Part shown: positions 19,374 to 31,809 of the stretch, piece by piece | Numbering within the stretch: position 1 is the stretch's first letter | Layout of the letters: every line of letters begins with the position of its first letter | Assembly (NCBI GenBank): GCA_016744415.1 | Contig: JADGEL010000004.1 | Coordinates: 186,001-250,000, forward strand | DNA length: 64,000 bases | Direction of reading: 5' to 3' | From: Flavobacteriaceae bacterium | GTDB taxonomy: Bacteria > Bacteroidota > Bacteroidia > Flavobacteriales > Flavobacteriaceae | Notes under the pieces: generated by a model | Databases searched by the model: none | What the model was told of the DNA's origin: nothing | What the model saw: the letters and a program-made list of their open reading frames with translations, nothing else | Program-made: the position numbers and the translations under genes

Positions 19374-20186
19374 CTATTCTTTAGAAAAGTTTTCCATTAC
19401 CTTAGTGCTAATTCCCATGTTTGAGAAACCACCATCATGAAAAAGGTTTTGTAAGGATACTTTCTTAGTTAAGTCTGAAAACATAGAGATAGTATAATCT
19501 GCACATTCTAATGCTGTAGCATTTCCTAGAGGAGACATTTCTTCGGCATATCTAATAAATCCGTCAAATCCCTTTACCCCTTGTCCTGCAGTTGTTGCAG
19601 TTGGTGATTGTGAAATGGTATTAACACGTACTTTTTGGTCGCGTCCGAAGAAATAACCAAAGCTACGAGCAATAGATTCTAGGTATGATTTGTTATCTGC
19701 CATATCATTGTAATCTGGAAAAACTCTTTGAGCTGCCATATAAGTTAATGCAACTATAGAGCCCCATTCATTCATCGCATTACTATTATAAAGTACATTC
19801 AGTACTTTATGAAAAGATACTGCAGATACATCCCAACCTTTAGTTGTAAAATCATAATTTTGATCAGTATAATGGTTCCCTTTTCTAACATTTACAGACA
19901 TCCCTATTGAATGTAAAACAAAATCAATTTTACCGCCTAAAATTTCCATAGATTTATCAACTAAGTTTTGTAGATCTTCCATAGAAGTAGCATCTGCAGG
20001 AATTACTTGTGAACCTGTTTGTTCAGCCAATTGATTGATTGTACCCATTCTCATTGCGATTGGCGCATTTGTCAAAACAAATTCTGCTCCTTCTTCATGA
20101 GCGCGTTCTGCAACTTTCCAAGCTATTGAATTCGAGTCTAATGCTCCAAAAATAATTCCTTTTTTACCTTTTAATAAGTTGTACAT
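19374..20186 (-). CDS. fabI: Enoyl-[acyl-carrier-protein] reductase
   Basis: 'LKGKKGIIFGALDSNSIAWKVAERAHEEGAEFVLTNAP', 'DFVLHSIGMS', 'YMAAQRVFPDYNDMADNKSYLESIARSFGYFFG'. Confidence 0.95.
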   Translation of the reverse strand: MYNLLKGKKGIIFGALDSNSIAWKVAERAHEEGAEFVLTNAPIAMRMGTINQLAEQTGSQVIPADATSMEDLQNLVDKSMEILGGKIDFVLHSIGMSVNVRKGNHYTDQNYDFTTKGWDVSAVSFHKVLNVLYNSNAMNEWGSIVALTYMAAQRVFPDYNDMADNKSYLESIARSFGYFFGRDQKVRVNTISQSPTATTAGQGVKGFDGFIRYAEEMSPLGNATALECADYTISMFSDLTKKVSLQNLFHDGGFSNMGISTKVMENFSKE

Positions 20187-20239
20187 ACTACTATATTTTA
20201 GTTTGATTTTTTATTTTTTTAAAACGCAAAGATAACTAA

Positions 20240-21892
20240 TTAGTTTAATAATTCTCTCGCATGTGCTTTAGCTGCATCAGATAAATCTTTACCCCCTAAC
20301 ATTTCAGCAATTTCATTTATTCGATCTTCATCAGAGAGTTTTACTAATTGAGTAATAATTTGATCTAAAACCTCTTCTTTATATACTTTAAAATGATGTA
20401 ATCCTTTACCGGCAATTTGTGGTAAATGCGTGATACTAATCACTTGCATGTCTTTACTCATTTGTTGCATAATATTACCCATTCTGTTTGAGATTTCTCC
20501 TGATACTCCCGAATCAATTTCATCAAAAATAATAGTTGGCAAATTTATATAACTTGCTAATATTGATTTAACTGCCAACATAATTCTAGACAGTTCTCCA
20601 CCAGAAGCAATCTTTTTTAACTCTCCATAATTAGCACCTTTATTTGCAGAAAAAAGTAATCTCAACTCATCTTTACCATTTGCCAAAAATGAATTTGAAG
20701 GTAAAAGTTCAAAATGAAAACGTGCATTTTCCATTCCTAAATTTTTTAAAATTGCTTCTAATTTTAATTTAAATTTCGGAATAATAGCTTCTCTATTTTT
20801 ATTGATAGTTTTTGCTAATTTATTTAAATCGATCGATACCTTTCCAATTTCATTTTTTTTCTCTTCAATTATTTTTGATGAGTTTTCTACCTCAAAAACT
20901 TTCGCAGAAAGGGCTTCTTGGATTGCTAACAATTCTATTATTGATGCTACAGAATGTTTCTTAAATAAATCATAAACCAGTTGCAATTTATCATTTAGTT
21001 TTTCAAGTTCTAACGGGTTATATTGCACCTCCTCATTTAAATTTTCAACTTCTGATACAATATCCTTGAATTCAAATTCTAAACTTTGAATACGATTAAA
21101 CAACAACTTATACTCCACCGAAAAAGGTGCTATTTGCAGCAGCTTAGATTTAAATGCATTTAGTAAACTTACAATTCCGTACTCTTCATTTTCAGCAATT
21201 TGAAACGATTCTTCTAAACTCAACTTTATCGTTTCAACATTGTTTAGTTTATCTAAATTAGTTTCAATTTTTTCTTGTTCACCTTCTTTTAGGTTAGCCA
21301 ATTCTAACTCATTAAACAAATGCAAATTATACTCATATTGTTGCTTGGCTTCTTGCTGTTTTGATTCAATATGTTTCAATTCTTTTTGAAGTCTTGTATA
21401 TAAAACCAACCCCCTTTTATAAGAAGCAATTTTTGATTCATTAGATGCTAATACGTCAATTATTTTAAATTGAAATTTTGTATCTGAAAGTTCTAATGTT
21501 TGATGTTGCGAATGAATGTCAATTAGCTTTTCACTTAAAGAAGTTAAAACATTTAGTGTGGTCGGAGTATCATTAATAAAAGCACGAGATTTACCTGAAG
21601 GCAAAATTTCTCTCCTCAAAATAGTAAGCTCTTCATAGTCTAAATCTTCGGCTTCAAAAAAATATTTGACTTCATAGTCACGAATATTAAATTGAGCTTC
21701 TATAGTACACTTTTGGGTAGTGTCTTTTAAGTAAGACACATCGGCACGCTTGCCTAACACCAACCCTAAAGCACCTAAAAGTATAGATTTACCAGCACCA
21801 GTTTCTCCAGTAATAATTGAAAATCCTTCATCGAAAGTAACATGAAGTTCTTGGATGAGTGCATAATTTTTTATTGATAGTGAAGTTAGCAA
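20240..21892 (-). CDS. recN: DNA repair protein RecN
   Basis: 'SIKNYALIQELHVTFDEGFSIITGETGAGKSILLGALGLVLGKRAD', 'ASGGELSRIMLAVKSILA', 'IIFDEIDSGVSGEIS', 'VISITHLPQIAGKG'. Confidence 0.96.
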   Translation of the reverse strand: MLTSLSIKNYALIQELHVTFDEGFSIITGETGAGKSILLGALGLVLGKRADVSYLKDTTQKCTIEAQFNIRDYEVKYFFEAEDLDYEELTILRREILPSGKSRAFINDTPTTLNVLTSLSEKLIDIHSQHQTLELSDTKFQFKIIDVLASNESKIASYKRGLVLYTRLQKELKHIESKQQEAKQQYEYNLHLFNELELANLKEGEQEKIETNLDKLNNVETIKLSLEESFQIAENEEYGIVSLLNAFKSKLLQIAPFSVEYKLLFNRIQSLEFEFKDIVSEVENLNEEVQYNPLELEKLNDKLQLVYDLFKKHSVASIIELLAIQEALSAKVFEVENSSKIIEEKKNEIGKVSIDLNKLAKTINKNREAIIPKFKLKLEAILKNLGMENARFHFELLPSNSFLANGKDELRLLFSANKGANYGELKKIASGGELSRIMLAVKSILASYINLPTIIFDEIDSGVSGEISNRMGNIMQQMSKDMQVISITHLPQIAGKGLHHFKVYKEEVLDQIITQLVKLSDEDRINEIAEMLGGKDLSDAAKAHARELLN

Positions 21893-21915
21893 TGACTTAA
21901 ATTATTTAGTGAATG

Positions 21916-22806
21916 CTATTTTATTTCATTCCATTTCGAAATATTAACCGCTGAAATTCGATTCAAAATTTCTTTTAAATCATCGGTTTCATATCGTGGT
22001 CCTCCAGAATAAATATTGACAATTTCTTCGGACTTAGCATCCATAAATACTCTTACTAATGGCGCTGTTGGCCTACGATCATATATAACTCGTAACTGCT
22101 GGATTGCTTTGTCAATATTTTCTTTTGCCAATTTTTTATCTTCAAACATGATATCCAAACCTTCAAAATGATAGGTAAACATCGCATTTCTAAACCCAGT
22201 AAATGTTGGCGACAAAATATCAGTTATCAACTTATATCTTGTTATTCCACTATCATTAGCTCCCCAACCTTTATAACCACTTTGCTGTGCTTGATTCATG
22301 GCGTTTTCTGCTTGATCGTAATATGGAGTCCCTCCATTTTGCTGAAAAGAATCTGCATCAATTCCTAAAATGGTATAAATATAAAATGCTACTACCTGTA
22401 TTAAATTAGAATCAAATCCATTTGGATTGTATTCGAAATTCTCGAACTCAGTGTAGCGAAAAGAAAGATCAGTATCTCTAAAATTAAAGATGGAAGAAAG
22501 ATAAGTAGAATTGTAAATTGGCCTAACAGATTGCACCTGAATGTTCCCTTTAAATTCATTGGATGCTAATTGCTCTTGAAGCGTAATAGTAAAAGCACAA
22601 TCAATTTTTTCTTGGGATAAAAAATTTCGATTTGTCCATTTTTTTTGATTGATATAATCATTCAAGTCTCTCTCTAAGGTTTGAAACACTTGTTTGTTTG
22701 ATCCTGGAATATTATCAGAAATAATAGTAACTCTCGCATTTACTTCCTGACCATTCATCTGAACAGCTACAAAAAAAACGAGTATAATTTTTAGGAAATG
22801 ATTCAT
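21916..22806 (-). CDS. Secreted DUF4835-family protein
   Basis: Signal peptide MNHFLKIILVFFVAVQMNGQ; conserved recN-coaBC neighbourhood; 'LERDLNDYINQKKWTNRNF...'. Confidence 0.8.
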   Translation of the reverse strand: MNHFLKIILVFFVAVQMNGQEVNARVTIISDNIPGSNKQVFQTLERDLNDYINQKKWTNRNFLSQEKIDCAFTITLQEQLASNEFKGNIQVQSVRPIYNSTYLSSIFNFRDTDLSFRYTEFENFEYNPNGFDSNLIQVVAFYIYTILGIDADSFQQNGGTPYYDQAENAMNQAQQSGYKGWGANDSGITRYKLITDILSPTFTGFRNAMFTYHFEGLDIMFEDKKLAKENIDKAIQQLRVIYDRRPTAPLVRVFMDAKSEEIVNIYSGGPRYETDDLKEILNRISAVNISKWNEIK

Positions 22807-24011
22807 TAAATTCGGTCTAGAATTTCATTAAAAATATCTTGCGCAACTTCGGTTTTAGATTTTAGACCAAATTCGGAAATTTTTTCGGATTTATCGATAA
22901 TAGTTACCTTATTTGTTTCTTTTTTAAATCCTGCTCCTTTGTCTTGCAATGAATTTAAAACGATTAAATCCAGATTTTTTTTATTTAATTTCTCTTTTGC
23001 ATTTTCAATTTCATTGTCGGTTTCTAAAGCAAATCCAACTAAAAATTGTTGCTGCTTATTACTACCCAATGATGCTAAAATATCTTTGGTCTTTTCTAAT
23101 TCAATCGTGATTTCTGCAGATTTTTTTTTAATCTTAGTCAATGAAATTTCTTTTGGTTTGTAATCGGAAACTGCCGCTGATAATATTGCTATATCAACAG
23201 AAGAAAAATAATTATGAGCTTCCTCATACATCTCTTTAGCAGAAACAACATTAACTCTATTAATAAAAGAGTGCTCTACTTTTTCATTGGTAACACCAGT
23301 AATTAAAGTTACCTCAGCTCCTAGATTTGCAGCTGTCTTTGCCAATTCAAATCCCATTTTACCTGAAGAATGATTTCCTATAAAACGAACTGGGTCTATG
23401 GCTTCATAAGTAGGTCCTGCTGTGATCAATATTTTTTTGCCTTTTAATGGCAACTGTGATAAAATATCAGCTTCCATAAAAGCTATAATATCTTCTGGCT
23501 CAGCCATTCTACCTTCACCTATCAATCCGCTGGCTAATTCACCACTAGCTACTGGCACACAAATATTTCCAAATTCTTCTAACTTAGAAATACTCTCTTT
23601 TGTTGATGGATGTTTGTACATATCTAAATCCATAGCTGGAGCAAAATAAACAGGGCATTTTGCCGATAAATAAGTAGCCAACAATAAATTATTGCTGGTG
23701 CCATTTGCCATTTTAGAAAGTGTATTTGCAGTTGCAGGAGCAATCAACATATAATCAGCCCAAAGGCCTAAATCAACATGACTATTCCAAAGTTCATTCT
23801 CTTCTTCTATTTCGTAAAAAGTAGAATGTACAGGATTCTGAGAGAGAGTAGATAATGTAAGTGGTGTAACAAAATCTTTAGAAGCAGGTGTCATTACAAC
23901 TTGTACTTGTGCACCTGCTTTTATAAAAAGTCTTACTAAATAAGTTGTTTTATAAGCAGCTATTCCAGCTGTTACGCCGAGTAAAATATTTTTACCGCTT
24001 AAGATAGACAT
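22806..24011 (-). CDS. coaBC: Bifunctional phosphopantothenoylcysteine decarboxylase/phosphopantothenate-cysteine ligase
   Basis: 'GKNILLGVTAGIAAYKTTYLVRLFIKAGAQVQVVMTPAS', 'PVRFIGNHSSGKMGFELAK', 'SAAVSDYKP'. Confidence 0.95.
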   Translation of the reverse strand: MSILSGKNILLGVTAGIAAYKTTYLVRLFIKAGAQVQVVMTPASKDFVTPLTLSTLSQNPVHSTFYEIEEENELWNSHVDLGLWADYMLIAPATANTLSKMANGTSNNLLLATYLSAKCPVYFAPAMDLDMYKHPSTKESISKLEEFGNICVPVASGELASGLIGEGRMAEPEDIIAFMEADILSQLPLKGKKILITAGPTYEAIDPVRFIGNHSSGKMGFELAKTAANLGAEVTLITGVTNEKVEHSFINRVNVVSAKEMYEEAHNYFSSVDIAILSAAVSDYKPKEISLTKIKKKSAEITIELEKTKDILASLGSNKQQQFLVGFALETDNEIENAKEKLNKKNLDLIVLNSLQDKGAGFKKETNKVTIIDKSEKISEFGLKSKTEVAQDIFNEILDRI

Positions 24012-24014
24012 GTA

Positions 24015-24335
24015 TTATTTAGTTTCCTGTTTTCTGTGGTATGTACGGTTTTCTAACCATTCTTCAACAGCAATTGCAGTAGGTTTTGGTAAACGCTCGT
24101 AAAATCTAGAAACTTCAATTTGTTCTTTATTTTCGAACACTTCTTCTAAACTATCATTGTGTGTTGCAAACTCATCTAATTTATCAACCAATTCTTTTTT
24201 TAAATCTCCGTTAATTTGATTTGCTCTGTTTGCCATTATTACAATAGCTTCGTATAAATTGTCTGTTTCCTTTTCAATTGCTTCTCTGTTATACGTAACT
24301 GTAGATAACGGTGCTTCTGAATTTTTATAGTCCAT
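24015..24335 (-). CDS. rpoZ: DNA-directed RNA polymerase subunit omega (Bacteroidetes type)
   Basis: Size and 'DNLYEAIVIMANRANQIN' motif; conserved position between coaBC and bamD. Confidence 0.8.
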   Translation of the reverse strand: MDYKNSEAPLSTVTYNREAIEKETDNLYEAIVIMANRANQINGDLKKELVDKLDEFATHNDSLEEVFENKEQIEVSRFYERLPKPTAIAVEEWLENRTYHRKQETK

Positions 24336-24349
24336 TTTTATTTATTTTC

Positions 24350-25168
24350 TTATGGTGTAACTACTAATAATGAATAGTCTGCTAATTGGTCGTTTATTTT
24401 TTCTAACAACTTATTAGACTCTTTCATATATTCTGATTCTGGGTAATTTCTTTTTAATTTTTCATATGCTTTTAAAGCACTTTTTAATCGCGCTTCTTTT
24501 TTAGAAAACACACTTTTCATTGCTAAATCGTGTGATGCCTTGAATTTGTAAAATATAGCCTCTTCACGAAAAGTTGTTCCTAAATAATCAGAAACTAAAA
24601 TATCGAATGAAGTAATTGCTGCTGTGTAATCTTCTATATGATAATACTGTTTAGCAGTTGAAAATGCTTTCTTTTCTAATTTATATCTTAAATCTTTGAT
24701 GTATTTATTTGCATCCGAAATTCTTTCTGAGTTTGGATAAACATCTATGAAATGCTGCATAGCATCTAAAGCTTCATTGGTAGATGCTTGATCTAAATTA
24801 AAAACAGGCGAGTCTAAATAATAACTTTGAGCCGATAAAAACGAAGCTTCTTCTCGCTTTGTGCTTTTAGGGTAATTTTTAGTGAATCGGTCAAAATAAT
24901 AAGACGCTAAAGAATATTGTTTGGTGTTGTAATATGAATAACTAATCATATATTGGATACGCTCCATTTGAGGTTTCCCTCTATAACCGGTCATTATTTT
25001 ATCAAATAATTTGATGGCTTTGTCGTATTTCTCGGCTTCATACATTTCTGTAGCCAATTTATATTGCTGCTCAATCGTTCCCTTATTCAATACTTTATTG
25101 TATTCACCACACGATGACAACATTAAAGCTACAAATAATAAGGTCGCTATTTTCTTCATTTTTTGCAT
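24350..25168 (-). CDS. bamD: Outer membrane protein assembly factor BamD
   Basis: Lipobox 'LMLSSCGEYNKVL'; TPR-like repeats 'YDKAIKLFDKIMTGYRGKPQMERIQYMISYSYYNTKQYSLASYYFDRFTKNYPKS'. Confidence 0.9.
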   Translation of the reverse strand: MQKMKKIATLLFVALMLSSCGEYNKVLNKGTIEQQYKLATEMYEAEKYDKAIKLFDKIMTGYRGKPQMERIQYMISYSYYNTKQYSLASYYFDRFTKNYPKSTKREEASFLSAQSYYLDSPVFNLDQASTNEALDAMQHFIDVYPNSERISDANKYIKDLRYKLEKKAFSTAKQYYHIEDYTAAITSFDILVSDYLGTTFREEAIFYKFKASHDLAMKSVFSKKEARLKSALKAYEKLKRNYPESEYMKESNKLLEKINDQLADYSLLVVTP

Positions 25169-25387
25169 TTGGCAAAAGTAGTTATTAATTATGGATTATT
25201 AAAATGATTTTTCAATCACAATTTGATAAACAAAAGTAAGTTCATTTCTAATCAGAACGCATTTAAACGTTCATAATTGTTTGTTAATTAATTAAGATAA
25301 AAGACTCAAGACTACTATCCTTTTTAGACACAAAACTTAAGACTTAATTTATAGTAGATTAAGAAGCAATCTAATCAACAAAAATCT

Positions 25388-26266
25388 TCAATACTTTCTT
25401 ATAAAATTAGAAATTTTTTGTTGTAAACCATCAGTAGCTTTAACCAAAGGCAAACGCACTTCATCATCACATATATTTAATTCTTTGAGAAAACTTTTTA
25501 TTCCAGCGGGATTTCCCTCTTCAAAAATTAAATCAATACTCTCTTCCATTTTATGTTGCAATTCATAAGCTTGCGATTCTTTTCCTTCTAATCCTAACTG
25601 AATCATTTTAGAAAAATCAGCAGGCAGCCCTTGACCTATTACGCTAATAACTCCAGAGCCTCCAGCTAAAGTCATTGGCAACGCAATCATATCATCACCA
25701 GAAATCACCATAAAATCTTTTGGCCTCTTATTTAATAACTCCAATGTCTGCTGCACATCTCCTGCTGCTTCTTTTACAGCGATAATATTTTCAAAATCAT
25801 TTGCCAATCTTAGTACTGTTTTTGGCTCCATATTTTGAGCAGTTCTACCCGGAACATTGTATAAAATAATTGGCAACGGACTCGCTTCAGAAATTGCTTT
25901 AAAATGTTGATAAATTCCTTCTTGGGTTGGTTTGTTATAGTAAGGAGACACAGACAGAATTGCATCATAAGCAGATAAGTCTTCGGTTTTCAACGACTCA
26001 ACAACAGCCATGGTATTATTACTCCCTAGACCTAAAACCAATGGCAAACGACCAGCATTGATACTGGTAATTTTTTGCTGTACTTTTAGCTGCTCTTCTT
26101 TTGATAGTGTTGCAGGCTCACCGGTAGTTCCTAACACAACTAAGTACTTTATCCCATTTTCTATCTGAAAATTAACCAAGCGTTCTAGCGCAATATAATC
26201 AACAGATTTGTCAACCTTAAAAGGCGTTACCAACGCAACTCCTGTTCCTCTAAATTTTAGCATCAA
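25388..26266 (-). CDS. dapA: 4-hydroxy-tetrahydrodipicolinate synthase
   Basis: '[10 protein letters not shown]', '[15 protein letters not shown]', '[16 protein letters not shown]', '[12 protein letters not shown]', 'VKEAAGD'. Confidence 0.96.
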   Translation of the reverse strand: MMLKFRGTGVALVTPFKVDKSVDYIALERLVNFQIENGIKYLVVLGTTGEPATLSKEEQLKVQQKITSINAGRLPLVLGLGSNNTMAVVESLKTEDLSAYDAILSVSPYYNKPTQEGIYQHFKAISEASPLPIILYNVPGRTAQNMEPKTVLRLANDFENIIAVKEAAGDVQQTLELLNKRPKDFMVISGDDMIALPMTLAGGSGVISVIGQGLPADFSKMIQLGLEGKESQAYELQHKMEESIDLIFEEGNPAGIKSFLKELNICDDEVRLPLVKATDGLQQKISNFIRKY

Positions 26267-26775
26267 ATTTTATTTAAAATCTTTAAATATTTCATCAATT
26301 CATTGTGAAATAAATCCACATTCTCTTTATCTACATCAATTATTAAATCAAAGAGTTTTTGCTCACTATTCTTTAATCCAACTTTAAATTTTGCTTTAGA
26401 AAAAGCTGTTACATAATTTAAGTATCTATTGTCATTTGTATAATTCAGCAATAAATCAAATTCTGACTTAACTACCTTTTTAATCTCCTCATTTTTTAAT
26501 TTACCAAAAAAATAAAAATCTCTTTCAGACAGTTCATTCCCAAAGCATGAATTTGAATCTTGTTTTGATTTAAAAAATATTACAGTTACTTTTAAAACAT
26601 CAATATTTAATTTTTTAGCAATAATTTGATCTAAGTTTTCTTGTGAGTTTTTATCAACCAAAATCAAGACAGTACCAACCTTTTTATCAACTCCTTCTTT
26701 GAATGAGTCACTTGTCAATAATTCCTTTATTATTCTTTTTCGGATATTATTTTCACGAAACCCATCTAAAATCAT
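26263..26775 (-). CDS. Conserved hypothetical (DUF6913-like) translationally coupled to dapA
   Basis: '[35 protein letters not shown]'; 4-nt overlap with dapA start. Confidence 0.6.
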   Translation of the reverse strand: MILDGFRENNIRKRIIKELLTSDSFKEGVDKKVGTVLILVDKNSQENLDQIIAKKLNIDVLKVTVIFFKSKQDSNSCFGNELSERDFYFFGKLKNEEIKKVVKSEFDLLLNYTNDNRYLNYVTAFSKAKFKVGLKNSEQKLFDLIIDVDKENVDLFHNELMKYLKILNKI

Positions 26776-26885
26776 TTCAAATTATTTTACTACAAAAATA
26801 GATAAAACAGTTCTTTAAATTTGAACTTTTTTATTGAATGTAATATAATTAACAAACTACGTCTAAATGTTAAATAGAAAATATT

Positions 26886-27269
26886 ATGAATACCAAAATC
26901 ATGCTCGTTTTAAGAATCATTATTGCTATTATATTAGTTCAAACTCTCTACTTTAAATTTACAGCTCATCCAGATAGTGTCTATATTTTTTCGAAAGTTG
27001 GACTAGAGCCATTTGGAAGAATTAGCATTGGAGTTTTAGAATTAATTTCTGCAATTCTAATTCTGATTCCACGCACAATTTGGCTCGGAGCTCTCCTTAC
27101 ATCCGGACTCATGAGTGGAGCAATCATAATGCATTTAACCCAACTCGGAATTGAAATTAATAATGATGGAGGAATCCTGTTTTATATGGCTTTAGTCGTG
27201 TTTTTCTTAAGCCTTTTCACACTCATAAATCAGCGTAAAAACATCCCTATTATAGGCGGCAAATTTTAA
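26886..27269 (+). CDS. DoxX-family membrane protein
   Basis: Four hydrophobic segments, 'LRIIIAIILVQTLYFKFTAHPDSVYIFSKVGLEPFGRISIGVLELISAILILIPRT'. Confidence 0.8.
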   Translation: MNTKIMLVLRIIIAIILVQTLYFKFTAHPDSVYIFSKVGLEPFGRISIGVLELISAILILIPRTIWLGALLTSGLMSGAIIMHLTQLGIEINNDGGILFYMALVVFFLSLFTLINQRKNIPIIGGKF

Positions 27270-27337
27270 CTTGCTTTTAACATTAAAAAGTTTATATTTA
27301 CTCACTATTTTAAAATTAATAAAAATCATTGAAAAAA

Positions 27338-27550
27338 ATGGGGAGACCAGCAACACGACCAGCCAAGTTAAGAGACGGATTTTACATTGAAGTACGTAAC
27401 AAAGGAGCTAAATCTGGCATTAAAATTAGAAGAGATGATCGCAATGCAATGTTAGATGCTGTGACCGAATATAGACGCATTAAAGAAATTACAATTTTGG
27501 GTGAGTCTAAAAACGACAAATGGCTTGAAAAGCCAAAAGAAGCAGTTTAA
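27338..27550 (+). CDS. Small conserved basic hypothetical protein
   Basis: 'MGRPATRPAKLRDGFYIEVRNKGAKSGIKIRRDDRNAMLDAVTEYRRIKEITILGE'; ATG 27338 preferred over TTG 27329. Confidence 0.65.
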   Translation: MGRPATRPAKLRDGFYIEVRNKGAKSGIKIRRDDRNAMLDAVTEYRRIKEITILGESKNDKWLEKPKEAV

Positions 27551-27572
27551 ACCTCCTCTATTATCTTCTCGG

Positions 27573-28022
27573 ATGAAAAATATCTTTTTATTAATTGTGT
27601 TCACTGTTTTATCGGTCAATACTTTTTCTCAGACATTCGAATTTTCGAATAATCATATCGCCTTACTTGTAAAAGATATAGATAAAAGTGCAAAGTTTTA
27701 TGAAGAAATACTTCAACTCGAAGAAATAAAACTCCCTGAGGGCATGGAGACTAATGCTGTTAGATGGTTTGTATTGAGTGATAAAACTCAAATACATTTA
27801 ACCGAATCGGATGAAAAGATAAAAATACCTAAAGGTGTAAATATTTCTTTTTCCACAAACCAACTAGTAGAATTTATCAATCTATTGATTACAAAAAAAG
27901 TTCCTTTTGAAAATTGGTTTGGAGAAGAAACAAAATCTACTACTAGAAGTGATGGCATAAATTTAATCTACCTTCAAGATGTTGATGGTTATTGGATAGA
28001 AATAAATAATGATCTAAAATAA
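27573..28022 (+). CDS. Secreted VOC/glyoxalase-family protein
   Basis: Signal peptide MKNIFLLIVFTVLSVNTFSQ; 'NHIALLVKDIDKSAKFYEEILQLEEI', 'YLQDVDGYWIEI'. ATG 27573 preferred. Confidence 0.8.
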   Translation: MKNIFLLIVFTVLSVNTFSQTFEFSNNHIALLVKDIDKSAKFYEEILQLEEIKLPEGMETNAVRWFVLSDKTQIHLTESDEKIKIPKGVNISFSTNQLVEFINLLITKKVPFENWFGEETKSTTRSDGINLIYLQDVDGYWIEINNDLK

Positions 28023-28026
28023 CAGC

Positions 28027-28680
28027 TTACTCTTTGCTATTTTCAATCACCGAATTACATATTAAATACTGAGCAATTATATAGGTAATAATAACAATTA
28101 CTGGGTAATACTCTTGTGGTTCATAGAATTTATTAATTGCCAACAAACTGTCTGATACTACAAAAAATATCGCTCCATAGATTAAATATTGACTTGCTTT
28201 TGATTTTACTACAAGGTGATTTAATAAAGATACCATTCCAAAAACTGAGATAACCAATCCGTAAATTACTACCGGAATTAACATCTCTCCTAAACTATCT
28301 TTTAATAAAAAAAGCAACCCTATATAAGTTCCTAAAAATGGAACAATCGCTGTAATCTTTTGCGTTACAGATGATTTTTTTAGCATACCAATAACCATAC
28401 TAATAAATAATATGTGAGCTATTAGGAAAGAAACCAATCCTAACATAAAAAACAGTTCGACATTATACAATAAGAGTACATCTCCTAAAAAGGAAAACAA
28501 TACTGCTCCTATAAATAGTTTGCTTTTCTTTTTAACTGATTTTGAATAATACAATAATAAAGATAGCATTATTAATGGCTTGGAAATAAATTTGATAGTA
28601 TCATTATCCAAAAGTAATCCTACAATATATATAATGGATAACAGGATAAATAATCCTAAAAATCGTTTGTTGTTTTTCAT
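28027..28680 (-). CDS. Lysoplasmalogenase (YhhN/TMEM86 family)
   Basis: Multi-TM, 'SKPLIMLSLLLYYSKS', 'GAVLFSFLGDVLLL', 'GAIFFVVSDSLLAINKF'. Confidence 0.85.
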   Translation of the reverse strand: MKNNKRFLGLFILLSIIYIVGLLLDNDTIKFISKPLIMLSLLLYYSKSVKKKSKLFIGAVLFSFLGDVLLLYNVELFFMLGLVSFLIAHILFISMVIGMLKKSSVTQKITAIVPFLGTYIGLLFLLKDSLGEMLIPVVIYGLVISVFGMVSLLNHLVVKSKASQYLIYGAIFFVVSDSLLAINKFYEPQEYYPVIVIITYIIAQYLICNSVIENSKE

Positions 28681-28683
28681 GTT

Positions 28684-30693
<2,010 letters not shown>

Positions 30694-30805
30694 TCAAAAT
30701 AGGAAGCCTAAAATACGGATATATTTAGTTTTAACTTTGATTTTATAATCTTTATATTTACTGAATAATCTGAACCTTAGTACAAGCGGTCATTAGCTAA
30801 AGTAT

Positions 30806-31369
30806 ATGAATAACATTTTTCTAGTAATCTTATTTTTTAATTCACTCACTATTTATAGTCAAAATTTAACTAAATCTGAATTCGATGAAATAGACTACCA
30901 AGTAGACAAGATAATTCAACATATTGAAAATCATAATATTGAAAAAGCTAAACTCATTTTAACACTTGAAACCTCTACAAATTTCGATGCTTTCAAAAGT
31001 ATTCTATCTCAAAAAGAAATTAACTATAACAAACCTAACGGAAACACTTTTGTTAGTCCCCACTATAAATTAACAGAATCTGAAAATCAATTAGAATTAA
31101 TTATTTCAGGAATAAAAATTTTAGAGAAAAGAAATAATGAAAAATATCAAAGAGGGAAATACTATTTTATTCTAAAAACTAAAGTTGAGATTAATAGACC
31201 CTCAAATAAAGTGAAGTTCTATACTACTGAAATCTTAATTGGTGAAAAAGAAATTGAAAAATGGTGGCTTTCTCAATATAAAGAATACATGAAGAGTTGT
31301 GGAGAGTTTAAAAGCTTATATGAATATGTTTGCGCGCCTCCTCCACCTCCTCCAAAGAACTTAAAGTAA
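30806..31369 (+). CDS. Secreted hypothetical protein
   Basis: Signal peptide MNNIFLVILFFNSLTIYSQ; no recognised family; TAATG overlap with next gene. Confidence 0.6.
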   Translation: MNNIFLVILFFNSLTIYSQNLTKSEFDEIDYQVDKIIQHIENHNIEKAKLILTLETSTNFDAFKSILSQKEINYNKPNGNTFVSPHYKLTESENQLELIISGIKILEKRNNEKYQRGKYYFILKTKVEINRPSNKVKFYTTEILIGEKEIEKWWLSQYKEYMKSCGEFKSLYEYVCAPPPPPPKNLK

Positions 31370-31806
31370 TGGATAAATATCCAGAAATTGATGCCCTTAA
31401 CAATATCTATATAAAACACAAAGTAGAAATTAGTTTTTCAACTACAAATTTCCTTGCAGGAAATAAAGACTATTGTGCAGTAACATTTAATTTAGGAGGC
31501 AAAAAATTTGATTTCTTTGTTGAAGATGAATATGATGACATCAGATACAATTACCCGCTACTAAATCTTTGCCTCGTGTTGCGAGAATTAGAATATTATA
31601 TTGAAACTGATGATTATTTAATCTGGTGTATGGAGCGGTCTTTGGATGCAGAAAATATAGATAGTCAAGCACACTATAAAAATTTAGGCAGCGTCTATAG
31701 AGAGATTGAAAAAATCATTGGAAAAATTGATAGCCAAATAAGTAATTGGGATTTTGAAATGGGAAGTGGCGCCTCTTGGGAGCTAAGAAAAAAAGAGTTG
31801 AGTTAA
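31369..31806 (+). CDS. Acidic cytosolic hypothetical protein
   Basis: 'MDKYPEIDALNNIYIKHKVEISFSTTNFLAGNKDYCAVTFNLGGKKFDFFVEDEYDDIRYNY'; ATG at 31369 overlaps upstream stop. Confidence 0.6.
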   Translation: MDKYPEIDALNNIYIKHKVEISFSTTNFLAGNKDYCAVTFNLGGKKFDFFVEDEYDDIRYNYPLLNLCLVLRELEYYIETDDYLIWCMERSLDAENIDSQAHYKNLGSVYREIEKIIGKIDSQISNWDFEMGSGASWELRKKELS

Positions 31807-31809
31807 TAA

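Noticed and set aside
25169-25387. Riboswitch upstream of bamD or leader for dapA
   Set aside because: Only 5-6-bp inverted repeats; dapA is transcribed from the other side of this gap.
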